This document shows, in pieces, positions 10,492 to 21,399 of a stretch of DNA of 64,000 nucleotides. This DNA comes from Microplitis mediator. Its lineage: Eukaryota > Arthropoda > Insecta > Hymenoptera > Braconidae. The DNA lies in assembly GCF_029852145.1 (NCBI RefSeq), contig NC_079977.1, positions 4,053,879-4,117,878 on the forward strand, given 5' to 3'. The number at the start of each line of letters is the position of its first letter. Position 1 is the first letter of the stretch. A program made the position numbers and the translations under genes. The notes beneath the pieces were generated by a model. The model worked only from the letters and a program-made list of their open reading frames with translations. It was not told the DNA's origin and did not search any database.

Positions 10492-13416
10492 CTAATAGTG
10501 TAGGAAAACTTCGTAACGAACAATTTTATCAAGTGGGCATCTAAAAGACCCAATGCCATTAGTTTTGTTAATTAGATTAAAAGACTGATCAAAGTAAATT
10601 TTGATAGTCAAGTCATCACTTCGTTGAGACTAAAACAAAGAAAAAATTAGTGAAATTTCAAATTTACATATAAATATTAAAATATAAAAGTAAAAATCTT
10701 TCATTTTATTGTGAACAAAAAAAATTGACTTACATATCCTCCTGACGTACATGTTATGTCAGCTTTCGTGCCCTTTAAGCCCTTGGAAACAGCATCAATC
10801 ATTGCTTGAAAAGTATAATTATGTCCGGGAATAATATTTGACTCATGTAAAATAACATCCATATTATATTTATCAAATAACTCAATAGACTTTTTATAAT
10901 ATTTGAATGGGCTATCAAGGCCCTTAAAGTAAGCGGAACATCGGGGTCCATATGTCCACTGGAACCCGAAGTCTTCCGTGAAGTCATCCATTTTATGATT
11001 CCATTTTTCGAGGAGTTCATTCTGGATCGAAGATAGATCTTTCGGATCAAAGTTATCACTATTCCCGTCACAATCAAATTTTATATCCTCATTAAATTCA
11101 TATGTGAATGAACTTATATACCATGGGTATTTCGGTAAAGCACATTTGCTATCATCACCATCAGTACAGTAAAATTTATCCAACTTCTGCTCAAATACAT
11201 AATAGCCATTGTCGTCTTCCCTAAAAGTTTAAATTTTTAAATTTAGTGTCAAAGTAGGGGGTTGGGGAGAGTGAGATACTCTTAGTATTTTGTAAAAATG
11301 TTTGTTTTTTGAGGATCCCAAAATCACTTTTCGAAATATAGCTGGCATTATTACAAATATTTTGATGCTAAACTTTCATATGAAAGAACTGATCAAGAAG
11401 ACCAGATTCTTCCTGTTTACATTCAATCATACACTTTTTTAAAGTATTGTGATTTATGGTATAATTGCTTGGAGAGAATGCTATGAAAATGTGACTAGAA
11501 CCCTGTATGAAAATAACATATATGGTCAAAATATATGATAAATATCAGAAAATATATGTGGCCACTAATTTAACTATATTTTCTGATATATTTTTTTTTA
11601 TGTTAATAAATATAATATTTATCATATTCGATTCCGTATATGTTTACCATATATGAAATATATATGTCAATCATATACAAAAATTATATTTTATCATACA
11701 TAAAAATATATATTTCTATCATATACGAAAAATATATTCTGATCATATATAAAAACATATATTTATATTGTGTAATTAATTTGATGCGAAAATATATATC
11801 CATATACATATACATACACCGAATAAAATATATGCTTAAATATAACAAAGAAAATATATGGTGCCATATATAATATAAATTATCTGCTACCATATATTTC
11901 ATTTCATATAAAAATTTTATATTTTTTGAATATAAAAGGAAATATATCAATACAATATATTATAAGGTAAATGTAAATGTATATAGCTTAATATAAAAAA
12001 CATATAAGACATATATGGAATACATATATTTACTACTGTATATATTTTTATATTAAATCGGCCAAAATTTCTATATGGCTTTTTATAATATACAAAATAG
12101 TATATCATATATTTTTCGTTGCAAACATATATGACTTTATATATTTTAACCATATATTGTTTTTTTATACAGGTTGTCCCCGAAAATTCGGTATTTTTCC
12201 CATAATTTTTCCTCAAAATTTATTTAAAATTATGTCTGATACTTACAAGAGTGTTGGATATTTAACAGCAGGATCTCCATAATGCTTTTCTTCAGATGGA
12301 GGACCATAGTCTATTACGAGCATGGAGTCATAACTTGGTACAGTTTGAAGAATCTTCTCTTCGTCACGGTACCGGATCAGTTTATCAGACGGACATACAT
12401 ATGTAAAGCCGTAAAATTCAACGGTATCAATTGGCTTGAAGGATTTATCTAAATAGATTGTTATCTTGGACAAATCAATGTCGGCAGATCTCTGAAGAAA
12501 ATAAAAATGAATATTAATGAAAATTTCGAAAAACTGTTGACCTGTGGGCCAAATTCAAAACTTTCTGCTGTTTCCGAGCTCAGAGTGCTTGAAAACGTTA
12601 TTTTTCGGGCTCGTTCAAAAAGTCATACGGAATTCTAAAAAATTTTATCGGAGGTAATTTCTAGGCAAGAAAATTGTCTACATAATTTGAATTAAATTCA
12701 TAAAATTTCGTTGAATTTAAATTGATTTATCAGAATATCGCTAACGTCAGTCAAATAAAAATTTATCATTAAATTATCTTACGAAATTCGGTGAGCATCG
12801 GAGTAAAACTTTTTTGCCCCCCGTAGCCGAAGACACAGCATCTGATATTTGTTGGGCTTTGTAATAATTGCCAGGAGTAATATTCGCTTCACTTAAAATT
12901 TTATTCAGATTGTATTTTTCATGCAACTCGAATGATTTTTTGAAATAATTTGTTGCATTACTAATTTCATTTATTTTCGAAGTGCAACCTCCGAAATCGC
13001 GCCATATTCTTTCTGCTGTAAATGAAGGCTCTGTTAATATATAAGGACGTTCCCATTTTTTTGCCAACTCATTTAGAGTTGATGGTGATATGGTTGTCGG
13101 GTCCAATTCTTCGGCACGTTCTGAGCACTGAAATGACGGATCGTTAGGCAACTGATGCAAAAATTCGGAAATCAACCACAGGTTCTTCAGTTCGTCACAA
13201 ATTGCGGTCTTTTGATTGACTTCTTTGTAACATTCACTCGGAGATAATTGTTGGGTGAATATCACAAAAAGATCCTCATTTTCTTCACTGGAATTTAAAA
13301 AATTATTAAATACTTCTCTATTACTTGAGCTCTGAATAATTTAATTGTTACCATTTGATGTTTTGCACCGAAAATATCAATGTCAAGACGAAAATAAAAT
13401 TTTTTATAGAATTCAT
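10492..13416 (-). CDS. Secreted two-domain RNase T2-like protein, copy 3 (complete)
   Basis: Exons 13416-13352, 13287-12783, 12491-12247, 11220-10734, 10629-10492; joined frame 479 codons plus stop. Organisation as in copy 2. Domain 1 carries WLISEF and WRDFGGC, domain 2 WYISSF and QWTYGPRC, so catalytic residues are absent from both. Compared with copy 2, I count 20 differences in the 86 residues after VIFTQ but only 2 in the following 70. The last exon ends one residue later than in copy 2 (FLHY before the stop). Intron 3 contains an AT-rich transposon. Likely a secreted non-catalytic RNase T2 relative. Confidence 0.85.
11501..12173. mobile_element. AT-rich CCCTGTATGAAAA element in intron 3 of copy 3
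   Basis: Shorter relative of 4,524-5,341, inserted at the same place in intron 3: both are preceded by GAGAGAATGCTAT and GACTAGAA/GGCTAGAA. This suggests that the insertion predates the duplication that made copies 2 and 3. Termini CCCTGTATGAAAATAAC and TTTTTATACAGG. Confidence 0.7.
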
Positions 13417-13466
13417 AGTAGAAATTGTTTGAATTTTACCGCGGCTGAGCAGCCTCAACCTCGAAC

Positions 13467-13498
13467 TGAAGACGCGGTGTTTCAACGGTTCATATATA
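13467..13498 (-). promoter_or_regulatory. TATA + initiator core promoter, RNase T2-like copy 3
   Basis: TATATATGAA at 13,498-13,489 and initiator A at 13,467, 31 bp apart, with the ATG at 13,416. Confidence 0.7.
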
Positions 13499-13899
13499 CT
13501 GAGTTCGTTGATTCACGATTGAGTAATTCCGGATACTAACGTCAACACTTGGAAGGGATTCAAATAAAACGAGTTCGAAGATTAATTTTTTGAATAGATT
13601 TCTCTAATAGATTTAAATGCAAATAAAACTATGACCTTGTAGATTTATAAAAAAACCATCTACGGTAATTTGAATGTCGGTACATAAGAGTTGAATATGT
13701 TTATATATTTTTTCAAGGTTCGTAAACACTTTGGTCATAAAAAATATAAATATTATGGTAAAAAAAACTTCATAGTGTAGAATAAAATAATTGAGATAAA
13801 TATAATTATCATACAAGTACTAATGAGTTGATTAAGATTGATGTGTTTTTCAATTATTGAAAATAATATGGATTTTTTTTGGTCTTTATAAATTATGGT

Positions 13900-15300
13900 G
13901 TCTGTCTATTTGTATTCCATTGGTAAATTTTTAAATTTCTCGCTTTGAAAAATTCGGGAAGTTATTGTTTTCACCTCAATTTTCGAAAATTGAGTTTTCA
14001 TCAGATGTCGACGTTTTGAAGTCCTAGGAAGCTATCTGACCGGTTCCATGCTGGACAAAATATCCTTATGACAAAATATCACCATATCGCTTATCCTGCC
14101 GGCCAAATATCTTAACTGTAAATATTTGTAACATATATAATATCAATGCTCGACAAAAAAGACAAAAAAAAAAGATTAATTAGAGGAATCCAATTAAATA
14201 TAAAAAAGTACATTATTAAGACGAAATATTTAGTACATCAGTAACTAAAAACAATTTAATGAGATGACTTTTGCAACACTACGTAAATACTCTAATTTTT
14301 TATGAGAATTGTAATTGTAAAAAAAATGTAAAATCAATGCATCGATCAATATGAATACGGGGGAATTTCGAATCGATCTCGAATACTAATACTATTAAAT
14401 GATGTTTCAAAAACTTAAGCATAATTATTTAATTAATATTTAAAACTAATAGAACTAAAAAAAGTTCTGGGGATGGCCTGCAGGGTCAACCGTTTATCAA
14501 TTTTTTTTTTAACTAATGTAACATTCATAATTATTGAATTTTGTGTGTGTTTATTTGAAAATAGACCAACACATATGCTTGTTATCATGCTGTGGCCTTT
14601 TTTCATGGATTTTGTGTGTGTTTATTTTTTTCTCGATATTTTTTTCCAAGTCTGTTTTTTCCAGTCTATTTTTTTAGAAACTGCTTTTCCGATGACTAAG
14701 GATATTTTTTTCACAAGGACAATAACGCCTGATACCATCCGACCATTTCCAGAATTATGTTCAACGGTTTGTATGTATGTATGGGTTTGTATGGATGTAA
14801 ACTATCCATATCTTTATAATGACTTAACCGATTGAGATGGTTCTTGTGGCAATCGAAAGAGTTAGTTGGCCGTCAACTTTTCTGAGAATTTCAATTCGAT
14901 CGATTTAATAGACTCTAAGATATAGAAAAAATACAAAAAAAAAAAAAGAATTTTTTTCTTTAGTTTTTTGGAAATTTTTCAAAATCGACTGGCTTGATCG
15001 ACTCCAAAATCTAATCAGCTCTAAAACTTAATAAAACGTGTCGATTGTCACACTAAACGTCAAAATCGGTTGATTGGTTCAAAATATATATTTTCGAGCT
15101 CTTTGAGCTCTAAAACAGCAGAGTTTTAGGGCGGGTCCCCCTGATTAAGAGAAATGATTTGATCCATGCTAAGTGTATATCTATATATCAGTCAATTCGA
15201 ATTGTTTTAAATCATTTCAAATTGTTTTGCATCACTTTAAATCATTTTTCTTAATCAAGGCCGTAGGATCAACCACTGCTCAGATTTTTTTTTAATGATT
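13900..15300. repeat. Interspersed repeat between copies 3 and 4, with two insertions
   Basis: Same repeat as 1,360-3,270. About 14,050-14,740 is extra sequence relative to the other copies; the flanking target text (GACCGGTTCCA / GACCATTTCCA) appears on both sides of it. A 120-codon frame inside has no recognisable features. At 15,138-15,260 a short inverted-repeat element (CCCTGATTAAGAGAAATGAT..ATTTTTCTTAATCAAGG) interrupts the repeat again. Confidence 0.6.
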
Positions 15301-15476
15301 TAATTATACAAATCAGCAATTCTTATACATAAATAAAGAAGACAAAAATAAAAAACGTACAAACTTTTATTTGCGTAATATTTTATAAAACAAATCCATA
15401 GTCGAATACAAAAAAAATGTTTATTTTTATTGTAAAAATTTAAAAAACGATTAAGACCATAATTTTTACAAAGCTC

Positions 15477-18072
15477 TTAAAATGTCGCCATATTATCAAA
15501 TGTAGGAAGTAAAGGAAATGGGTCTGAACTAAAATACTCGTGTAGGAAAACTTCGTAACGAACAATTTTATCAAGTGGGCATTCAAAAGATGCAATGCCA
15601 TTAGTTTTGTTAATTAGATTAAAAGACTGATCAAAGTAAATTTTGATAGTCAAGTCGTCAGTTGATTGAGCCTAAAACAAAAAAAAAATTACTGAAATTT
15701 CAAATTTACATATAAATATTAAAATAAAAAAGTAAAAATCTTTCATTTTCTTGTGAACAAAAAAAAATTAACTTACAAATCCTCCTGATGAACATGTTAT
15801 GTCAGCTTTCGTGCCCTTTAAACCCTTGGAAACAGCATCAATTATTGCTTGGAAAGTATAATTATGTCTGGGAATAATATTTGATTCACGTAAAATAACA
15901 TCCATATTATATTTATCAAATAACTCAATAGACTTTTTATAATATTTAAATGGGCTATCAAGGCCCTTAAAGTAAGCAGAACATCGAGGTCCATATGTCC
16001 ACTGGAACCCGAAGTCTTCCGCAACGTCATCCTTTTTATTATTCCATTTTTCGGAGAGTTCATTCTGGATCGAAGATATATCTTTCGGATCAAAATTATC
16101 ACTATTCCTTTCACAATCAAATTTTATATCCTCATTGAATTTATATTCGAATAAATTTATATACCATGGGTATTTCGGTAGAGTACATTTACGATCATCA
16201 TCTTCATTACAGAAAAATTTAACCAACTTCTGCTCAAATACATAATAGCCATTGTCGTCTTGCCTAAAAGTTTAAATTTTTAAATTTAGTGCCAAAGTAG
16301 GGGGAGGAAGCGAATGGGGTATCCCCCAGTGGTAATGCGCGTTTTCACTCCGCGACAAAACATCCCCGACAAAATATCTTTCAATATAATTTTCACAATT
16401 TTCCTGAAAAACTAGCACTCTAAATAGGCAGTTATTTTTTATTTATAAATTCCCACAATTTTCGGAAATTTATCGGGTAATTTATCGATATTTTGTCAGG
16501 GGATAAAAACGCGCGGAATCATCCCCAGTATTTTGTAAAAAAAGTTTATTTTTTAAAGATTCCAAAATCACTTTTCGAAATATAGCTGAGCATTATTTTG
16601 AATTTTATGATATTAAACTTTTTCAAAATTCGACTGTCAGTTATTTGATATCCAGAAATTTATTTTTTCACCTTTTTTAAAAGGTACCAATTTGCCCGCA
16701 AAAAATGAAAATTTTTTTTGACGGCAGCTGAAAATTTTTTCTATTCATTTTGAATATCATAAAAAAAAAAACATTCGACTTTGAGCCCCCGAAAATTTAA
16801 AATTTTCTTAAGTACCCCCTCCCCCCACTCGTATATTTTTTTTCCTAAATTTATTTAAAATTATGTCTGATACTTACAAGAGTGTTGGATATTTAACAGC
16901 AGGATCTCCATAAAGCTTTTCTTCAGGTTGAGGAGGTTTGAATGTTGGTATTCTTCGGATATAGTCTTTTACCTTCACTGCATCATAATCTGTTACTTCG
17001 TAAACAAGATGTTCTCCATCATTGTACCGGATCAGTTTATCAGACGGACATACGTATGTAGTAGAGCCGTAAGATTCAACGGGATCAATTGGCTTGAAGG
17101 ATTTATCTAAGTGAATTGTTATCATGTCCAAATTAATGTCGGCAGTTCCCTAAAGGCAATAAAAATGAATATTAATAAAAATTTCGAAAAACTGTTGACC
17201 TGTGGGCCAACTTCAAAACTTTCTGCTGTTTCCGAGCTCAGAGAGCTTGAAAACGATATTTTTCGAGCTTGTTCAAAAAGTCATACGGAATTCTTAAAAA
17301 TTCTATCAGAGGTAATTTGTAGGCAATAAAATTCTCTACAAAATTTAAATTAAAACCATTAGATTTTATTGAATTTAAATCATTTTTTCAAGATATCGCT
17401 GATCACCCAAATAAAAATTTATCATCAAATTAACTTACGAATTTCCATGCGCATCGGACTAAAACTTTTTTGCCCCCCGTAGCCGAAGACACAGCATCTG
17501 ATATTTGTTGGGCTTTATAATAATTGCCAGGAGTAATATTCGCTTCACTTAAAATTTTATTCAAATTATATTTTTCATGCAACTCGAATGATTTTTTGAA
17601 ATAATTTGTTGCATTACTAATTTCATTTATTTTCGAAGTGCATCCTCCGAAATCGCGCCATATTTTTTTTGCTGTAATTGAAGGATCTGTTAACCTTTCA
17701 GGGCGTTGCCATTGTTTTGCCAACTCATTTATAGTTGAAGTTGATATGGTTGTTGGGTCCAATTCTTCGACAGGTTCTGAGCACTGAAATGTCGGATCGA
17801 TAGGTAACTGATGCAAAAATTCAGAAATCACCCAGTGGTTCTTCAGTTCGTCACAAGTTGGGTTCTTTTGATTGACTTTTTTGTAACATCCACTCGGAGT
17901 TAATTGTTGGGTGAAAATCACAAAAAGATCCTCATTTTCTTCACTGGAATTTAAAAAATTATTAAATACTTCTCTATTACTTGAGCTCCGAATAATTTAA
18001 TTGTTACCATTTGATGTTTAGCACCGAAAATATCAATGTCAAGACGAAAATAAAATTTTTTATAGAATTCAT
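15477..18072 (-). CDS. Secreted two-domain RNase T2-like protein, copy 4 (complete, extended C-terminus)
   Basis: Exons 18072-18008, 17943-17439, 17149-16878, 16263-15777, 15671-15477; joined frame 507 codons plus stop. Same two-domain plan. Exon 3 is the longest in the family (272 nt, with extra residues including YIRRIPTFKPP). The C-terminus is also longer: where copy 2 has CAC TAG, this copy has CAC GAG, and the frame continues for 20 more residues (starting EYFSSDPFP) to a later TAA. Domain 1 CAS-like segments are WVISEF and WRDFGGC, domain 2 WYINLF and QWTYGPRC, so it is predicted catalytically inactive. It has the most compact introns; intron 3 holds only a small MITE. Confidence 0.85.
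16337..16514. mobile_element. GCGCGTTTT MITE in intron 3 of copy 4
   Basis: About 180 bp, with ends GCGCGTTTTCACTCCGCGAC and GTCAGGGGATAAAAACGCGC. It interrupts the text CCCCAGTATTTTG, which is continuous in copies 2 and 3. Confidence 0.65.
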
Positions 18073-18122
18073 AGTAGAAATTGTCTGAATTTTACCGCGG
18101 CTGAGCAGCCTCAACCTCGAAC

Positions 18123-18154
18123 TGAAGACGCGGTGTTTCAACGGTTCATATATA
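18123..18154 (-). promoter_or_regulatory. TATA + initiator core promoter, RNase T2-like copy 4
   Basis: TATATATGAA at 18,154-18,145 and initiator A at 18,123, 31 bp apart; ATG at 18,072. Confidence 0.7.
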
Positions 18155-18579
18155 CTGAGTTCGTTGATTCACGATTGGGTAATTCTGGATACTAACGTCA
18201 ACACTTGGAAGGGATTCAAATAAAACGAGTTCAAAGATCAATTTTTTGAATAGATATCTCTGATAGATTTAAATGCAAACAAAACTATAACCTTGTAGAT
18301 TTAAAAAAAACCATCTACAGAAATTTTAATGTCGGTACATAAGAGTCGAATATGATTATATATTTTTTCAAGGTTCGTAAACACTTTGGTCATAAAAAAT
18401 ATAAATATTATGGTAAAAAAATTTCATAGTGTAGAAGCAAATAATTTCAGATAAATATAATTATCATATAAGTATCAATGAGTTGGTTAAGATTGATGTG
18501 TTCTTTAATCATTGAAAATAATATGAATTTTTTTTGGTTTTTATAAATTATGGTGTCTGTCTATATGTATTCCATAGGT

Positions 18580-19275
18580 AGGGGGGGGGGGGGGGGCAAA
18601 ATGGGCCACTGAGGCGAAATGGTCCCCCCAAAATATTTAACATGAAGTGCTGGAGGGCGGGGGGGGGGGGGTAAAACGGGCTGCCTAGACTTTGAATACC
18701 CACGAATATTTTTTATCCAAACGGGTTCCTAAAATTTTTTTAACAGATATGATTAAAGAATTATGATAAGGGGCAAACTAGGTCACGAGTTCAACAGCAT
18801 TACTAACTATAATTTTTTTCAAAAACAATTTGATCTATATAAACGAAAATAATGAAAATATAAGCAATCAAGTAATGAAATTAAATTATTTTAAGGTCCA
18901 AATCTTCACTATCAACTCTTTTTTATACTAAATACACAGCAAAAGGTTTTAAAACACAAAACAAGCGACGAATATTCATTGAGTTTTGTTGGGGGCCCGT
19001 TTGACCTAATTCTTCAGGATTTTTTAATTTTGATAGACACAGCAAATTAACACGAAAAACCCAGCAGAAGGAAAAAAAAGTGAAACAAGCTGAAAAACTC
19101 AAATTATACAAATTTCTTAGGGGGGGGGGCCATTTTGCCTCACATTTTTAAATTTTTGATTTTTAATGGACAGAACAAATTAAGGTCAAGTACTTGGCAA
19201 GAGAGTAAAAAAAAGTAAAACAAGTAAAAAAAACTGAGGATTTGAAAATTTTTTTCTCAAGGGGCCCATTTTGCT
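18580..19275. repeat. G-tract-bounded repeat region
   Basis: Begins with a run of G (18,583-18,596) followed by GCAAAATGGGCC. A second G-run lies at about 18,661-18,671 and a third at about 19,122-19,131, followed by CCATTTTGCC. The GGGGCAAAATGGGCC text and its inverted counterparts suggest an inverted-repeat element. No gene is seen. Confidence 0.5.
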
Positions 19276-20008
19276 CTAAGAGCTCGAAAACATTAGTATG
19301 AATACATTTTCGAGCTTGAAAATACCTTTGTTTCTCTTTTCTTATGAGCTTTTCAAGCTCAAAAGGGTTACGGTTTATGTTAAAGTTTAAAAATTTAGAA
19401 TCCAAAATAATGAATGAATGAGCGTTTTTTATATATTTATTTACAATTATGTTCAATAATTAGCTCAAAAATAAGTATTTACGTGATACGTTGTATCTAC
19501 ATCATGTAAGTATATCGTGATACCAGCGAACATGACGATTTTTGAGCAATCACTTTTAATGACTTATATAAAGAAGAACATATTAGTTTTGAGTAATTAT
19601 GTTCAGTAATTATGATGTTTTTTAATGGAAAAAGCAGATATAGATTTGACATTTATTATTCCGTCAACAATATCTCTCGAACGGATTATCTGATTGGGAC
19701 GTTCTTGGCAGCAATCGAATGCTTTTATCGAGTTCTCGAGCTGATTAGGTTTTGGAATTGATCGATTCGATAGTTTCCGAAATATTCACAAAAAAAGAAA
19801 AAAAAAATTTTTTTATTTTTTCCGAAATATCTCAAAAACGACTCGATAAATCGAATTCAAAATTTGATCAGCTTTAGAACTTGATAAAACGCGTCGATTG
19901 CCACCTCAACCGTCTCAATCGGTTTATTCGTTTGAGAGATATCGTTGGAGAAAAAATGGTGAAAAAGGTTTTTTTTCGAAAACAACAGCATACAAACGTA
20001 TTTTCAAG
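19276..20008. repeat. Diverged interspersed repeat left of the Groucho-like fragment
   Basis: Contains GAACGGATTATCTGATTGGG, GATCGATTCGATAG and AAAACGCGTCGATTGCCACC, matching the interspersed repeat of the array at low identity. The 5' part of the frame that runs into the Groucho-like sequence is translated repeat, not Groucho. Confidence 0.55.
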
Positions 20009-21279
20009 CTCGAAGATGTCAACTGTCCCTCCCCAAGTAGCCATTTAACGTCATTCCAATTTCTGCCTGACGGCCGAACGCTTATTGTTACGAGTGAGGG
20101 TACCTGTCCCATTGTTTGGGACCTGGCGAGCCCGACGCCTCTAATGAGGGCCGAGTTGGAGTTCCAAAATTCTTGCTCCTATCTCGCAGTTTCCCGGGAT
20201 TCAAACTTATGCTTTAGTAGCAGCGTTGAGGGCGAAATCGCCGTCTTTAGTCTAGAAAATATGCTTATGGTCCATAGGTTCCAAGAACATGCACCCTCAG
20301 TCACCGGTATAGCATTCTCAAAAGATAATTATTCATTCTGGACAAGTGGTCTTTATGACGGCTTGAAATATTGGGACAGCCGTATGTATCGATCGGCAGA
20401 TCAATCATCTCAAGCTTGCACTAAGAAACAAAATGGTCTTCTGACAACTAAATTTTAGTTACGACAACAAAATGATTTGATTGCCCATTGCCAATCATAT
20501 ATTTGGTTATTTCAACTGAATATTTTATAATTTTAGAAAAATAATTTTTATGAATTTAGAAAAATAATTTATTTTCTTGTCATGTTCTTTTTTTTGTACT
20601 ATGACATAAATTGATCAGATGAACATAATCATTAAATTTTAAATGTCAAAATATAATATCTCTCTGCGAATGCCCAGAGGAAAACTCGTCCCAAAGATGC
20701 TTCAAGTTCGGAATATAATACCTCTGAAATGAGTTTCTTACCAGGGACACTACAACTGGTGGGCGCGATCTAGTGGCGAACACTGAACTACACCCGTTGC
20801 TCTAGGCTAGCATAGTGACAACTGCTTTTTCTGATGGTAAAAATTTATTAGCTTCGAACAAATATAAATATTTATTGTAAATGAATATATTTTTTGTGTT
20901 TTAAGTTATATTTATTAGAGTTAATACAATGAAACTTTACTTTAATATTTGGGTTTGTTGGCACTCAAATAATTTAGTTGTCTATCAAATAAATATTTTC
21001 TTAAGTTTACCAAATGATTTTATCATCTTAGAGAGAGAAATATTAACGTCAACCAAATTGAGTCTATTAAATCATTTGTTTAAAATGACAAAATAGATTA
21101 TGTTAACATAATAAAATATAATTGTCCCAAATAAATTTTAGTTTAACAGAATTTAACAAAACCAATTTAATTGTCCGAAGATAAATTTTTTCTCAGTGTG
21201 GCACCGCGATATTTTGCCTGGACTACTGTCCCACCAACGAGTGGCTCGCCCTCGGTACGAATCAGTCAGAAGTCATGGT
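20009..21279 (+). pseudogene. Groucho/TLE-like WD40 fragment, truncated and split by a MITE
   Basis: The plus-strand frame contains FLPDGRTLIV, WDLASPTP, CFSSSVEGEIAVFSLEN and RFQEHAPS, closely matching the WD40 propeller of the Groucho/TLE corepressor in order. Homology starts near 20,010, with repeat upstream, and stops at about 20,418 where a CACTAAG-type transposon enters. It resumes at about 21,199 with IFCLDYCP and NEWLALG (Groucho: IFSLGYCP, WLAVG) and ends at a TAA at 21,277-21,279. The N-terminal tetramerisation region and the last propeller blades are absent. Groucho is a nuclear corepressor, but this fragment could not form a complete propeller. The many amino-acid changes suggest an old copy that was under coding constraint before it broke. 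Confidence 0.8.
20419..21198. mobile_element. CACTRAGAAA MITE inserted in the Groucho-like sequence
   Basis: 780 bp; left end CACTAAGAAACAAAATGG, right end AATTTTTTCTCAGTG. A related truncated copy is at 49,006-49,768. Both share internal blocks such as TTGCCCATTGCCAATCATAT and GGTGGGCGCGATCTAGTGGC. A target duplication is not clear. Confidence 0.75.
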
Positions 21280-21399
21280 CATTCACTAATCATGCATGAT
21301 TATATATAACTTCATATACGATTATATATAATCATATATGATCATGTATATGAACATATATTATCATATATATTTAGACAAAATCTTTTTTCATCGGGT

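Noticed and set aside
14473..14835. 120-codon frame with hydrophobic stretches
   Set aside because: It starts inside inserted sequence and runs on into the interspersed repeat; no motif, and it is not conserved in other repeat copies.
19898..20008. N-terminal part of the WD40 frame (MPPQPSQSVYSF...) as a Groucho segment
   Set aside because: It is translated from the interspersed repeat that precedes the Groucho homology.
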